Shown here piece after piece: positions 24,501 through 31,734 of a stretch of DNA of 34,524 bases. The notes beneath the pieces are model-generated. The model was not told where the DNA came from, searched no databases, and saw nothing but the letters and a program-made list of their open reading frames with translations. Both the position numbers and the translations under genes were made by a program. The DNA is from Humidesulfovibrio sp. (GTDB taxonomy: Bacteria > Desulfobacterota > Desulfovibrionia > Desulfovibrionales > Desulfovibrionaceae). The stretch is from positions 1-34,524 of the forward strand of contig NZ_JAVHLD010000033.1 of assembly GCF_031082295.1 (NCBI RefSeq), read 5' to 3'. Numbering within the stretch: the first letter of the stretch is position 1; each line of letters starts with the position of its first letter.

Positions 24501-24530
24501 TTGACACAACTTTCACAATCTGTTCATAGT
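24501..24530 (+). promoter_or_regulatory. sat promoter overlapped by a Rex-like operator
   Basis: TTGACA (24501-24506) is followed after 18 bases by CATAGT (24525-24530). The -35 begins the 18-base TTGACACAACTTTCACAA (24501-24518), whose right half equals the Rex half-site TTCACAA and whose left half is partly degenerate. Rex repression of sat is established in D. vulgaris Hildenborough, which makes the reading credible. Confidence 0.55.
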
Positions 24531-24536
24531 CGCGAC

Positions 24537-24732
24537 GCTTATACAGTCCACGGGTGGCGGGCATCGCATGCGATGCCTGCAACAAGGCCCGACAACTGGC
24601 GCAAGCGCCAGTCAGGACGATGACCACCAGAGCCCCAGGGCGTCGCCGAGTATGGCGCGATCCCTTGGGGCCAAGGCTTTGGCAGAGGTAGTGGTACACA
24701 TCAACCCGCTTTTTTTTCAAGGAGAAACGTAG
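24537..24732 (+). promoter_or_regulatory. Long palindrome-rich sat 5-prime leader
   Basis: From the predicted start to the sat ATG the leader is about 195 bases and contains three perfect inverted repeats: GGCATCGCATGCGATGCC (24560-24577), ACTGGCGC-AA-GCGCCAGT (24595-24612) and CCTTGG-GG-CCAAGG (24663-24676). A T8 run at 24710-24717 stands just before AAGGAG. No open reading frame with a ribosome site and no known riboswitch core were recognised. It may be a structured regulatory leader. Confidence 0.45.
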
Positions 24733-26001
24733 ATGGCATCTAAACTCGTTCCCCCGCATGGTGGCAAAGGCCTCGTCTGCTGCTTGCTCGAAGGCGCCGA
24801 ACTGGCCGCCGAGACCAAGAAGGCCGCTGGCCTGAAGAAGATCGAAATTTCCTCCCAGGAAAAGGGCGACCTGATCATGATGGGCATCGGCGGCTTCAGC
24901 CCGCTGACCGGCTTCATGGGCAAGGCCGACTGGAAGAGCGTTTGCGAAAAGTTCACCATGACCGACGGCACCTTCTGGCCCATCCCCGTGATGCTGGCCA
25001 CCGACGACGCCTCCGTCAAGGCCGGCGAGGAGATCACCCTTGAGCGCAACGGCACCATCATGGCCACCATGAAGGTCACCGAAGTGTTCGAGCTGTCCGA
25101 CGCCGAGAAGACCATGGAGTGCGAGAAGGTCTACAAGGGCGAAGGCGCCGACTCCCAGACCGACTTCATGGGCACCGCCATCAAAGATCACCCCGGTGTT
25201 CAGATGGTCCTCGCCCGCAAGAAGTTCTGCCTGGCCGGTCCTGTGAAGGTCCTGTCCGAGGGCGGCTTCCCCGAGAAGTTCCCCGGCGTCTACAAGACCC
25301 CCGCTCAGCTGCGCGCCGAGATGGACGAGCGCGGCTGGAAGAAAGTCGCCGCCCTGCAGCTGCGCAACCCGATGCACCGCTCCCACGAGTACCTGTGCAA
25401 GATCGGCGTTGAAGTGTGCGACGGCGTCGTCATCCACTCCCTGGTTGGCGCCCTGAAGCCCGGCGACATCCCGGCCGAAGTCCGCGTTGACGCCATCAAC
25501 ACCCTGGTCGAGCACTACTTCGTGAAGAAGAACGTGATCCAGGCCGGCTACCCCCTGGACATGCGCTACGCCGGTCCCCGCGAGGCCCTGCTGCACGCCC
25601 TGTTCCGTCAGAACTACGGCATGAGCGACCTGCTGGTCGGTCGTGACCACGCCGGCGTCGGCGACTTCTACGGCATGTTCGAGGCCCAGGAGATCTTCGA
25701 CAAGATCCCGGTCTCCGGCAACCCCGCCAAGGACCTGCTGACCCAGGCCATGAAGATCGACTGGACCTTCTACTGCGTGAAGTGCGACGGCATGGCCTCC
25801 CTGCGCACCTGCCCCCACTCCAAGGAAGACCGCGTCATCCTGTCCGGCACCAAGCTGCGCAAGCTGCTGTCCGAGGGTGGCGACGTGCCCGATCACTTCG
25901 GTCGCGAGGAGTGCCTGGTCATCCTGCGCAAGTACTACGCCGGCCTGACCGAGAAGGTCGAAGTCAAGATGCAGAAGGCCGCCTCCGGCGCCACCATGTA
26001 G
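24733..26001 (+). CDS. sat: Sulfate adenylyltransferase (ATP sulfurylase)
   Basis: Activates sulfate with ATP to APS and pyrophosphate, the first step of sulfate respiration; 422 residues. Nucleotide-site motifs are [10 protein letters not shown] (209-218) and GRDHAG (303-308). Cysteines C348, C351, C360 with H362 (FYCVKC...TCPH) resemble the metal site of Desulfovibrio ATP sulfurylases, which are reported to contain zinc and cobalt. AAGGAG eight bases upstream sets the start. The gene is monocistronic, with its own promoter, long leader and strong terminator, and diverges from aprBA. Codon use is strongly biased to C/G third positions, as expected for a highly expressed gene. Confidence 0.99.
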   Translation: MASKLVPPHGGKGLVCCLLEGAELAAETKKAAGLKKIEISSQEKGDLIMMGIGGFSPLTGFMGKADWKSVCEKFTMTDGTFWPIPVMLATDDASVKAGEEITLERNGTIMATMKVTEVFELSDAEKTMECEKVYKGEGADSQTDFMGTAIKDHPGVQMVLARKKFCLAGPVKVLSEGGFPEKFPGVYKTPAQLRAEMDERGWKKVAALQLRNPMHRSHEYLCKIGVEVCDGVVIHSLVGALKPGDIPAEVRVDAINTLVEHYFVKKNVIQAGYPLDMRYAGPREALLHALFRQNYGMSDLLVGRDHAGVGDFYGMFEAQEIFDKIPVSGNPAKDLLTQAMKIDWTFYCVKCDGMASLRTCPHSKEDRVILSGTKLRKLLSEGGDVPDHFGREECLVILRKYYAGLTEKVEVKMQKAASGATM

Positions 26002-26032
26002 TCGTCGAAAGACAACTGCAAGCGATCCTTAT

Positions 26033-26065
26033 GGGGAGCGTCCGCAAGGGCGCTCCCCTTTTTTT
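26033..26065 (+). terminator. sat terminator
   Basis: GGGGAGCG/CGCTCCCC forms a perfect 8-bp stem (26033-26040 with 26051-26058) with a 10-base loop, followed by seven Ts; 31 bases past the sat stop codon. Confidence 0.95.
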
Positions 26066-26114
26066 CACCCCGCGGGTCGCAAGCGGCATCAGGGCTTGGG
26101 GCAGTGCGGAACCT

Positions 26115-26142
26115 TTGACTTTTCCCCCCGGACGGGTATGCT
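26115..26142 (+). promoter_or_regulatory. Promoter of the CBS-ACT gene
   Basis: TTGACT (26115-26120) and TATGCT (26137-26142) are spaced by 16 bases, 34 bases before the ATG at 26177. A good sigma70 candidate. Confidence 0.65.
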
Positions 26143-26176
26143 TGCACCACAAGCCAAATTTCCGGAGGAGCCGCCC

Positions 26177-26854
26177 ATGCTCGTACGCGACTGGATGACC
26201 AGGAATGTCATCACCCTAGGACTGAAGACCACCGTTGTCGACGCGGCGGAGATCATGCGATCCAAACGAATTCGGCAGTTCCCGGTCATCGACGAGCAGG
26301 GCATGCTGGCGGGCATCGTTTCCGACCGCGACATCCGCGACGCCATGCCCTCCAAGTTCCTCCCCGGCGATCACGCCACCGGCGGCAGCCTGGCCAAGCT
26401 CCGCGCCGCGGACATCATGACCTCCGAGCCCCTTACCGTCACCCTGACCACCCCGGTGGACATCGTCTCCAACATACTCCAGCGCCACAAGTTCGGCGGG
26501 TTGCCCGTGGTGGACTCGGTGGGGCGGCTGGTGGGCATCATCACCGTGGCCGACGTGATGCGCTTCCTGTGCTCGGTCTCCGGCGTCGCCCGCGGCGGGC
26601 CGCAGATCGCCTTCAAGCTCGACGCCAAGCCCGGCCCCCTGGCGGCGCTGCTGGCCGACATCCGCGCCGAGGGCGTGCGCTACGCCTCGGTCTTCACCTC
26701 GTACGACCACGTCGACCCCGGCTTCCGGCACGCCTACGTGCGCATCGGGCAGATGGGCGAGCACACGGTGCAGAGCCTCCTGGCCAACCTCGGCGCGCGC
26801 TACACAGTTTTGTACTACGTCGAGGACGGGCGGACCACGCTGGTCGCGGAATAG
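26177..26854 (+). CDS. CBS-domain pair with C-terminal ACT domain
   Basis: A 225-residue soluble protein. Two CBS domains (about 1-58 and 76-132) form a nucleotide-sensing Bateman module, with MTRNVITL...FPVIDEQGMLAGIVSDRD and MTSEPLTV...LPVVDSVGRLVGIITVADV. An ACT-like ligand domain follows (about 143-215; IAFKLDAKPGPLAALLADI). Such proteins resemble AcuB and act as small-molecule sensors; no enzymatic part is present. ATG 26177 is chosen over an upstream TTG because GGAGG stands eight bases before it and a promoter lies at 26115-26142. The ligand and target are unknown. Confidence 0.9.
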   Translation: MLVRDWMTRNVITLGLKTTVVDAAEIMRSKRIRQFPVIDEQGMLAGIVSDRDIRDAMPSKFLPGDHATGGSLAKLRAADIMTSEPLTVTLTTPVDIVSNILQRHKFGGLPVVDSVGRLVGIITVADVMRFLCSVSGVARGGPQIAFKLDAKPGPLAALLADIRAEGVRYASVFTSYDHVDPGFRHAYVRIGQMGEHTVQSLLANLGARYTVLYYVEDGRTTLVAE

Positions 26855-26870
26855 CCCCGGCCCCACAACT

Positions 26871-26914
26871 GCGCGCGGCCCGGCGGGATGCTCTCCCAGC
26901 CGGGCCGCGCGCGT
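26871..26914. terminator. Bidirectional GC-rich terminator hairpin
   Basis: A perfect 14-bp stem (26871-26884 with 26899-26912) closes a 14-base loop, followed by GTTTG on the plus strand. It lies between two convergent genes and can serve both. The T-tract is short. Confidence 0.7.
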
Positions 26915-26946
26915 TTGCGTCCCCGAGGCGTCGGCGCCTGCGCCGT

Positions 26947-27378
26947 CTACTCGATGATGACGTGGACCAGCTTGTACACATCGGGCCGGTATCCCGGCTC
27001 GCTTTTCTTGATCTTGATCTGGATGTCCGACTCGCCCTTGGCCTTGGCCTTGAACATGTAGCGCACCCGGCCGGAGGTCGGCGGGGTGATGCCGTCCAGG
27101 CGAAGCAGGTCGGGGTCGAAGGACGCCCCGGCAAAGCTGTAGCCGCTCAAGCCGGGGTCGCGCATGTCGAGGGTCAGCGCGGCGCCTTTGGGCAGCCGGA
27201 CTTCGTGGCCCTGCTCGCCGTCGAGGACAAGCACGGCGTCGTCGGAGCCGCCGAGCATCTTGGGCATGCTCAGGCAGGACGACAAGGCCAGGGCGAGAAC
27301 GAGGCCCAGGGCAAGGCGCGCGGCGAGGATGGCGCGGCGCGGCGGCAAACGGCGGGGTGGGGCTGATGGCTGTGGCAT
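26947..27378 (-). CDS. Lipoprotein with chagasin-like (I42) inhibitor fold
   Basis: A 143-residue exported lipoprotein. A basic n-region and hydrophobic core lead to the lipobox L-S-S-C with Cys35 as the lipidation site. The mature part resembles the protease-inhibitor I42/chagasin pattern: VRLPKGAALTLDMRDPGLSG with SGYSF standing where TGYxW usually lies, and RYMFKAKAKGESDIQIKIKK matching the strand that carries the aromatic/basic loop. The classic RPW loop is not clearly present, so inhibition of cysteine proteases is uncertain. No good ribosome site is visible before ATG 27378. Confidence 0.65.
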   Translation of the reverse strand: MPQPSAPPRRLPPRRAILAARLALGLVLALALSSCLSMPKMLGGSDDAVLVLDGEQGHEVRLPKGAALTLDMRDPGLSGYSFAGASFDPDLLRLDGITPPTSGRVRYMFKAKAKGESDIQIKIKKSEPGYRPDVYKLVHVIIE

Positions 27379-27428
27379 GGCGCACAGTAGCGCGGCAGCG
27401 GGGTCGGTGGCAACCGCCCAGGCGCCGA

Positions 27429-27457
27429 AAAAACAATGGGGCCGGTTGCCCGGCCCC
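27429..27457 (-). terminator. Terminator of the 116-residue conserved protein gene
   Basis: GGGGCCGG/CCGGCCCC forms a perfect 8-bp stem (27438-27445 with 27450-27457) with a TTGC-type loop, followed on the minus strand by ATTGTTTTTT. It lies about 75 bases past the stop codon. Confidence 0.85.
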
Positions 27458-27533
27458 GGGGAGAGGAGGATGAAGCTGTTCTGGGAGGGGTTCGTCTTGC
27501 AAAGCCGTTCGTCTTGAAAAACGTTCCTCGTCC

Positions 27534-27884
27534 TTAATTCTTGGCGTGCAGCTGGGTTTCAAGCCATTGCCGGACTTCCTCGTTGGGCGGGTAGACGCCC
27601 TTCAGGTGGCCCACGGATTCCAGAAACTTCCGGCCCATTTCCTCGGGCAAATCCAGTTGGACGAGCTCGCGGGCTTCCTCGGAATTGCGCCGGACCAGGA
27701 TGGCCCTGGGCTGCTTGTCCCAGGTGTAGACCACGAAATAGTTGCTGTAGTCGGCCTTGGAGCGCACGGGCTGGTGCTGCGCGTGCCAGGAATTGTTGCC
27801 CCACTCAAGGTACAGGGTCACTGCGTCCCAGGGGGTCATGCTCCAGTCGATCTCAAGGTCGCGATAGTCACGAAGGCTGCCCAT
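27534..27884 (-). CDS. Conserved uncharacterised protein (116 aa)
   Basis: A small soluble protein with no recognised domain. It is rich in aromatic and charged residues (MGSLRDYRDLEIDWSMTP, LYLEWGNNSWHAQ, SNYFVVYTWD, AILVRRNSEEA) and ends in a charged helix. By its look it belongs to a family found in Desulfovibrio-type genomes, but I cannot name a function. ATG 27884 is chosen because AAGGAGG stands four bases before it; a longer frame from 27971 would run back across the promoter. It has its own promoter and terminator, so it is a single-gene unit, and it diverges from the PocR-domain gene. Confidence 0.75.
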   Translation of the reverse strand: MGSLRDYRDLEIDWSMTPWDAVTLYLEWGNNSWHAQHQPVRSKADYSNYFVVYTWDKQPRAILVRRNSEEARELVQLDLPEEMGRKFLESVGHLKGVYPPNEEVRQWLETQLHAKN

Positions 27885-27909
27885 ATTTCCTCCTTGTTGT
27901 CTGGCACAA

Positions 27910-27937
27910 ATAGTAATCCTTCCTGAATTGATGTCAA
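27910..27937 (-). promoter_or_regulatory. Promoter of the 116-residue protein gene
   Basis: TTGACA (27932-27937) and TACTAT (27910-27915) are spaced by 16 bases on the minus strand in a locally AT-rich stretch (27920-27970) just upstream of the gene. Confidence 0.6.
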
Positions 27938-28079
27938 CCAGATTCCTCTGAAAATAGAAAAATATATCCATATGTGCTCAGGAAGGTTAGTGTACACTGG
28001 TGCATGACGCTTTGTTTGACGGCTTTGATAGCATGTGCCAGAAGAGGCCGATCAAATTTCATGGTGTTGGAGGTTGCGC

Positions 28080-28595
28080 ATGGAAATGACTGATATTCTG
28101 CCCGTTTCGGGCTGGGCCGAACTGGAGCGAGACATCACGGAACGTTTCGGCGTGAACGCCCATGTCTACAACGCCCAGGGTTCACCCTTCACCGGCCATT
28201 CCACCTGGGACAACCGCCTGTGCCTTGCCCTGCGTGAGAACAAGACCGCCGCCACGGGCATTTGCGCGGTCATCAACCAGGTGATGGGCCACGAGGTGCG
28301 CGAGACCGGTGCCGCCGCAACGGCCGACTGCGATGCCGGCATGCTTGTGGTCTGCGTACCGCTGTTCCTCGACGGCTCGCTGATTGGCATGGTGGGCGGC
28401 TGCGGCGGCTTCGTGGACGACAACGAGCCGGAGAGCTACTTGCTGGAGAAGATGGCCGGGCTCGGTGAGGAGCGCGTGAAGGAGCTGTGCCAGGGCATGC
28501 CGCGCAAGACCGCTGACGAGGTGCAGGCCATGAGTGACTACATCGTGGGCCGCGTGGCCGAAATCGTAGCAGAATTCGAGGCCCGCCGGGCCTGA
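28080..28595 (+). CDS. PocR-domain sensor-like protein
   Basis: A 171-residue protein consisting almost entirely of a PocR-type ligand-binding domain (a PAS-related sensor). It shows the cysteine pattern of the family: C48 (NRLCLAL), C62, the DCDAGM motif with C84, C92, and C108 in GMVGGCGGF. No DNA-binding or kinase domain is attached, so it would be a stand-alone sensor or metal/redox-binding protein. GGAGG sits six bases before ATG 28080, which is preferred to an upstream in-frame start at 28035. It leads a plus-strand run with the CoA-disulfide-reductase-like gene 14 bases behind it, suggesting a joint redox role (inference). Confidence 0.8.
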   Translation: MEMTDILPVSGWAELERDITERFGVNAHVYNAQGSPFTGHSTWDNRLCLALRENKTAATGICAVINQVMGHEVRETGAAATADCDAGMLVVCVPLFLDGSLIGMVGGCGGFVDDNEPESYLLEKMAGLGEERVKELCQGMPRKTADEVQAMSDYIVGRVAEIVAEFEARRA

Positions 28596-28609
28596 ACGAG
28601 GGGGAGTGC

Positions 28610-30319
28610 ATGGGCCGGAACATCATCGTCATAGGGGCCGTTGCCCTGGGGCCAAAGGCGGCCTGCCGCCTCAAGCGCCTGGAGCCCGAGGCCAATGTCA
28701 TCATGCTCGACCGGGGCCTGCGCATCTCCTATGGTGGCTGCGGCATCCCGTACTATGTCTCCGGCGACGTGAGCGACGCCGCCGAGCTCCAGTCCACCTC
28801 CTTTCACCTGCTGCGCGATGAGAAGTTCTTCCGCGACACCAAGGACATCGAGGTGCGCCCCGGAGTGGAGGCGGTGGCCATTGACCGCGCGGCCAAGACC
28901 GTGCGCGTGCGCACCCTGGCCACAGGGGCCGAGGAGACGCTGCCCTACGACAAGCTGGTCATCGCCACGGGCAGCACGCCACGCAGGCTGCCCATCCCTG
29001 GCGCGGACCTGCCCGGCGTGTTCGCCGTGGCCGATTTGGACGCCGCGGTGGAGATCCGCGCCCGGCTCACGGCAGGGGAGGTCGGCAGCGCCGTGATCAT
29101 CGGCGCGGGCTTCATCGGGTTGGAGATGGCCGTGGCCGTGGCCGACATGTGGGGCGTTCAGACCACGGTGGTGGAGTATGCCGGGCACGTGCTGCCCACC
29201 GTGCTTGACCGTACTCTGGCGCACATGGCCCGGCTGCACATGCAGGACAAGGGCGTGGCCTTCCGCCTGGGCTGCCAGGTTGTCGCCATCGAGGGGGCGG
29301 GCCGGGCCGAGCGCGTGGTGCTGGGCACTGGCGAGACCCTGGCCGCGGACCTGGTGATCATGGCAGTGGGCGTGGCGCCGAATTCCGGCCTGGCCAGCGA
29401 GGCCGGGCTGGACGTCTCGCCTCGCGGAGGCATCACCGTCAACGACCGCCTTGAAACCTCGGACCCGGACATCTTTGCGGGCGGCGACTGCGTGGAGCTT
29501 TCTGGACTGGTGACTGGGCAGCCCATGTACCTGCCTCTGGGTTCCCTGGCCAACAGGCAGGGCCGCGTCATCGGCGACAATCTGGCCGGGGGCGACAGCC
29601 GCACACCGGGGGCCGCGGGCTCCTGGTGCGTGAAGCTGTTCGACCTGGCCGCCGCAGGCACGGGCCTGACCCTGGAGGCCGCCCGGCGCGCCGGTCTCGA
29701 CGCCGTGCAGGTGCACGCGAGCCAGCTGGACCGTGCGCATTTCTACCCGGACAAGGGATTCATGTTTCTCGACATGGTGGCCGAGCGCGGCACCGGGCGC
29801 GTGCTCGGGGTGCAGGGCGTGTCCGAGATGGGGGATGCGCTCATCGGGCGCATCAACACGGTCGCGGCCATGCTGCCGCAGCGGGCCACTGTGGCCGACG
29901 TGAGCAACGTTGAGCTGCCCTATTCGCCGCCCTTCACCACGGCGCTGGACATCCTGAACATGCTGGCCAACGTGGCCGAGAACGTGCTCGCCGGGCGCAA
30001 CCGCAGCCTGCTGCCGCACGAGTTCGCCGAACTCTTCGCCCAACGCGAGTCCGGGGCGACGTATTTCCTGGACTGCCGTGAGCTGGGCAATGCCGCGCCC
30101 TTTGTGGAGAAATACCCCGACCTGTGGCACCACATCCCCCAGGGCGAGTTGGCCCGGCGCATCGATGAGCTTCCCCGCGACCGCAAGGTCGTGCTCCTGT
30201 GCAACACCGGCGCGCGCTCTTATGAGGCCCTCGTCACCCTGGCCGCGGCGGGCATCACCAATGCCTACAACGTTGCCGGGGGCATGGTGTCGCTGGTGCG
30301 CTCCGGCGTGAAACTCTAG
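28610..30319 (+). CDS. CoA-disulfide reductase-like FAD/NAD(P)H oxidoreductase with rhodanese domain
   Basis: A 569-residue flavoprotein of the CoADR-Rhd / NAD(P)H sulfur reductase type. It has an N-terminal FAD site (NIIVIGAVALGPKAA), the single redox-active Cys44 in SYGGCGIPYY, an NAD(P)H site (SAVIIGAGFIGLEMA) and the FAD-closing motif DIFAGGDCVE. A C-terminal rhodanese domain (about 465-565) has Cys531 in LLCNTGARS. Known members reduce CoA persulfide, polysulfide or CoA disulfide; the exact substrate here is not shown. The start is supported by GGGGGAG three bases before the ATG, rather close. It lies between the PocR gene and a hotdog thioesterase gene. Confidence 0.92.
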   Translation: MGRNIIVIGAVALGPKAACRLKRLEPEANVIMLDRGLRISYGGCGIPYYVSGDVSDAAELQSTSFHLLRDEKFFRDTKDIEVRPGVEAVAIDRAAKTVRVRTLATGAEETLPYDKLVIATGSTPRRLPIPGADLPGVFAVADLDAAVEIRARLTAGEVGSAVIIGAGFIGLEMAVAVADMWGVQTTVVEYAGHVLPTVLDRTLAHMARLHMQDKGVAFRLGCQVVAIEGAGRAERVVLGTGETLAADLVIMAVGVAPNSGLASEAGLDVSPRGGITVNDRLETSDPDIFAGGDCVELSGLVTGQPMYLPLGSLANRQGRVIGDNLAGGDSRTPGAAGSWCVKLFDLAAAGTGLTLEAARRAGLDAVQVHASQLDRAHFYPDKGFMFLDMVAERGTGRVLGVQGVSEMGDALIGRINTVAAMLPQRATVADVSNVELPYSPPFTTALDILNMLANVAENVLAGRNRSLLPHEFAELFAQRESGATYFLDCRELGNAAPFVEKYPDLWHHIPQGELARRIDELPRDRKVVLLCNTGARSYEALVTLAAAGITNAYNVAGGMVSLVRSGVKL

Positions 30320-30331
30320 CCGGGGGCCGCT

Positions 30332-30775
30332 GTGCCGCGCATCTTCACCCGAGAGCACACGGTGGTGGAGTCGGACATCGACATCCAGGGCCATGTGAAC
30401 AACCTGCGCTACCTCAAGTGGATGCAGGACGTCGCCGTGGCCCACTCCACGGCCCAGGGCTGGTCCATGCAGCGCTACGCGGCCGAGGGCATGGGCTGGG
30501 TGGTGCGCTCGCACACCATAACCTACAAGCGCCCGGCCTTCCTGGGCGAGGTGCTGACCACCTGCACCTGGATCGCGGGGTTCAGCCCGCGCATGAGCCC
30601 GCGCAAGTACCTGTTCTGGCGCGCGGCGGACAGGTGCGTGCTGGCCGAGGCCGAGACCATGTGGGTGTTCGTGGACCTGAAGACCGGCCGCCCCACCAAG
30701 GTGCCGGACGAACTCCGCGCCGCGTTTGAGATCGTGGAGGACGAGGGCGAGGCGAAGCGGATGTTGGAGGGGTGA
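30332..30775 (+). CDS. Hotdog-fold acyl-CoA thioesterase (4HBT family)
   Basis: A 147-residue single hotdog domain. The catalytic motif D17-x2-G-H-V-N-N followed by LRYLKWMQD is typical of 4-hydroxybenzoyl-CoA thioesterase-like and YbgC/FatA-like enzymes. The SHTITYKRPAFLGEVL strand and the RAADRCVLAEAETMWVFVD strand complete the fold. It starts at GTG 30332, 12 bases after the flavoprotein, with a G-rich stretch before it. Acyl-CoA specificity cannot be told. It is probably co-transcribed with the flavoprotein and murI. Confidence 0.88.
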   Translation: MPRIFTREHTVVESDIDIQGHVNNLRYLKWMQDVAVAHSTAQGWSMQRYAAEGMGWVVRSHTITYKRPAFLGEVLTTCTWIAGFSPRMSPRKYLFWRAADRCVLAEAETMWVFVDLKTGRPTKVPDELRAAFEIVEDEGEAKRMLEG

Positions 30776-30820
30776 GGGGCGTTGACTCCCACCCCCGTCC
30801 CGGTGCACAACTCCCCAACC

Positions 30821-31654
30821 ATGAGCACTGAAACCTCCTCACTTCCCATCGGCGTTTTCGACTCCGGCGTGGGCGGGCTGACCGTCCTGCGGGCGCTCAA
30901 ACGCGCGCTGCCCGCCGAGAATTTCCTGTACCTGGGCGACACCGCCCGGCTGCCCTACGGCACCAAGAGCGGCGCCACCGTGGCCCGCTACGCGCTGCAG
31001 ACCACCCGCGTGCTGGTGGACATCGGCGTGAAGATGCTCGTTGTGGCCTGCAACACCGCGTCTTCCGTGGCCATGCCCGGCCTGGCCGAGGCCTACCCCG
31101 GCCTGCCCTGCACCGGCGTCATCGAGCCCGGCGCCGCCGCCGCCTGCGCCTGCGCCCCGCGCGGCCGCATCGCGGTCATAGCCACCGGCGGCACCGTGCG
31201 CGGCGCGGCCTACCAGGGCGCCATCCTGCGCCGCCGCCCGGAGGCCACCATCGCCACCCGGCCCGCCCAGCTCTTCGTCTCCCTGGCGGAGGAGGGCTGG
31301 ATCGACGGCCAGGTGGTGACGGACATCGCCCGGCGCTACCTGGACCCGCTCATGGCCGAGTTCCCCGAGGGCGGCCCGGACTGCCTGGTGCTCGGCTGCA
31401 CGCACTTCCCGGTGCTGGCCCAGGCCATCCAGGGCGTGCTGCCCCAGGGCGTGTGCCTCATCGACTCCGCCGAGACCACGGCCCGCTGGGTGGCCGAGGA
31501 GCTTGGCGTGCGCAAGCTGCTGCGGCCCGATGGCGATGGGACGGGAACCGTCCGCTTCTTCGCCACCGACGACCCGGAGCGCTTCGCCCGCGTGGGCGAA
31601 ATTTTCCTGGGCGAGCCGCTGTCGGCCTCGGACGTGAATCTGGTGGACCTGTAG
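30821..31654 (+). CDS. murI: Glutamate racemase
   Basis: Makes D-glutamate for peptidoglycan; about 277 residues from this start. Catalytic residues are in place: D14 in GVFDSGVGGLTV, C77 in VVACNTASS and C193 in LVLGCTHFP. The start is uncertain. ATG 30821 fits the family but has no ribosome site; TTG 30782 has G-rich AGGAG-like sequence (GGAGGGG) nine bases upstream and would add 13 residues; GTG 30803 is a third option. The gene lies directly after the thioesterase gene. Confidence 0.95.
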   Translation: MSTETSSLPIGVFDSGVGGLTVLRALKRALPAENFLYLGDTARLPYGTKSGATVARYALQTTRVLVDIGVKMLVVACNTASSVAMPGLAEAYPGLPCTGVIEPGAAAACACAPRGRIAVIATGGTVRGAAYQGAILRRRPEATIATRPAQLFVSLAEEGWIDGQVVTDIARRYLDPLMAEFPEGGPDCLVLGCTHFPVLAQAIQGVLPQGVCLIDSAETTARWVAEELGVRKLLRPDGDGTGTVRFFATDDPERFARVGEIFLGEPLSASDVNLVDL

Positions 31655-31734
31655 CCCAGGGCCGCCCCTCAGCCCCCTTGCCCTTTGGCGCCGGGCCGTC
31701 GTAATGTTTCCGATATTCCTGCGGAGCGATGACG

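Noticed and set aside
24373..25896. A 507-codon minus-strand frame opposite sat
   Set aside because: It is antisense to sat and crosses its promoter and leader; composition is typical of a shadow frame.
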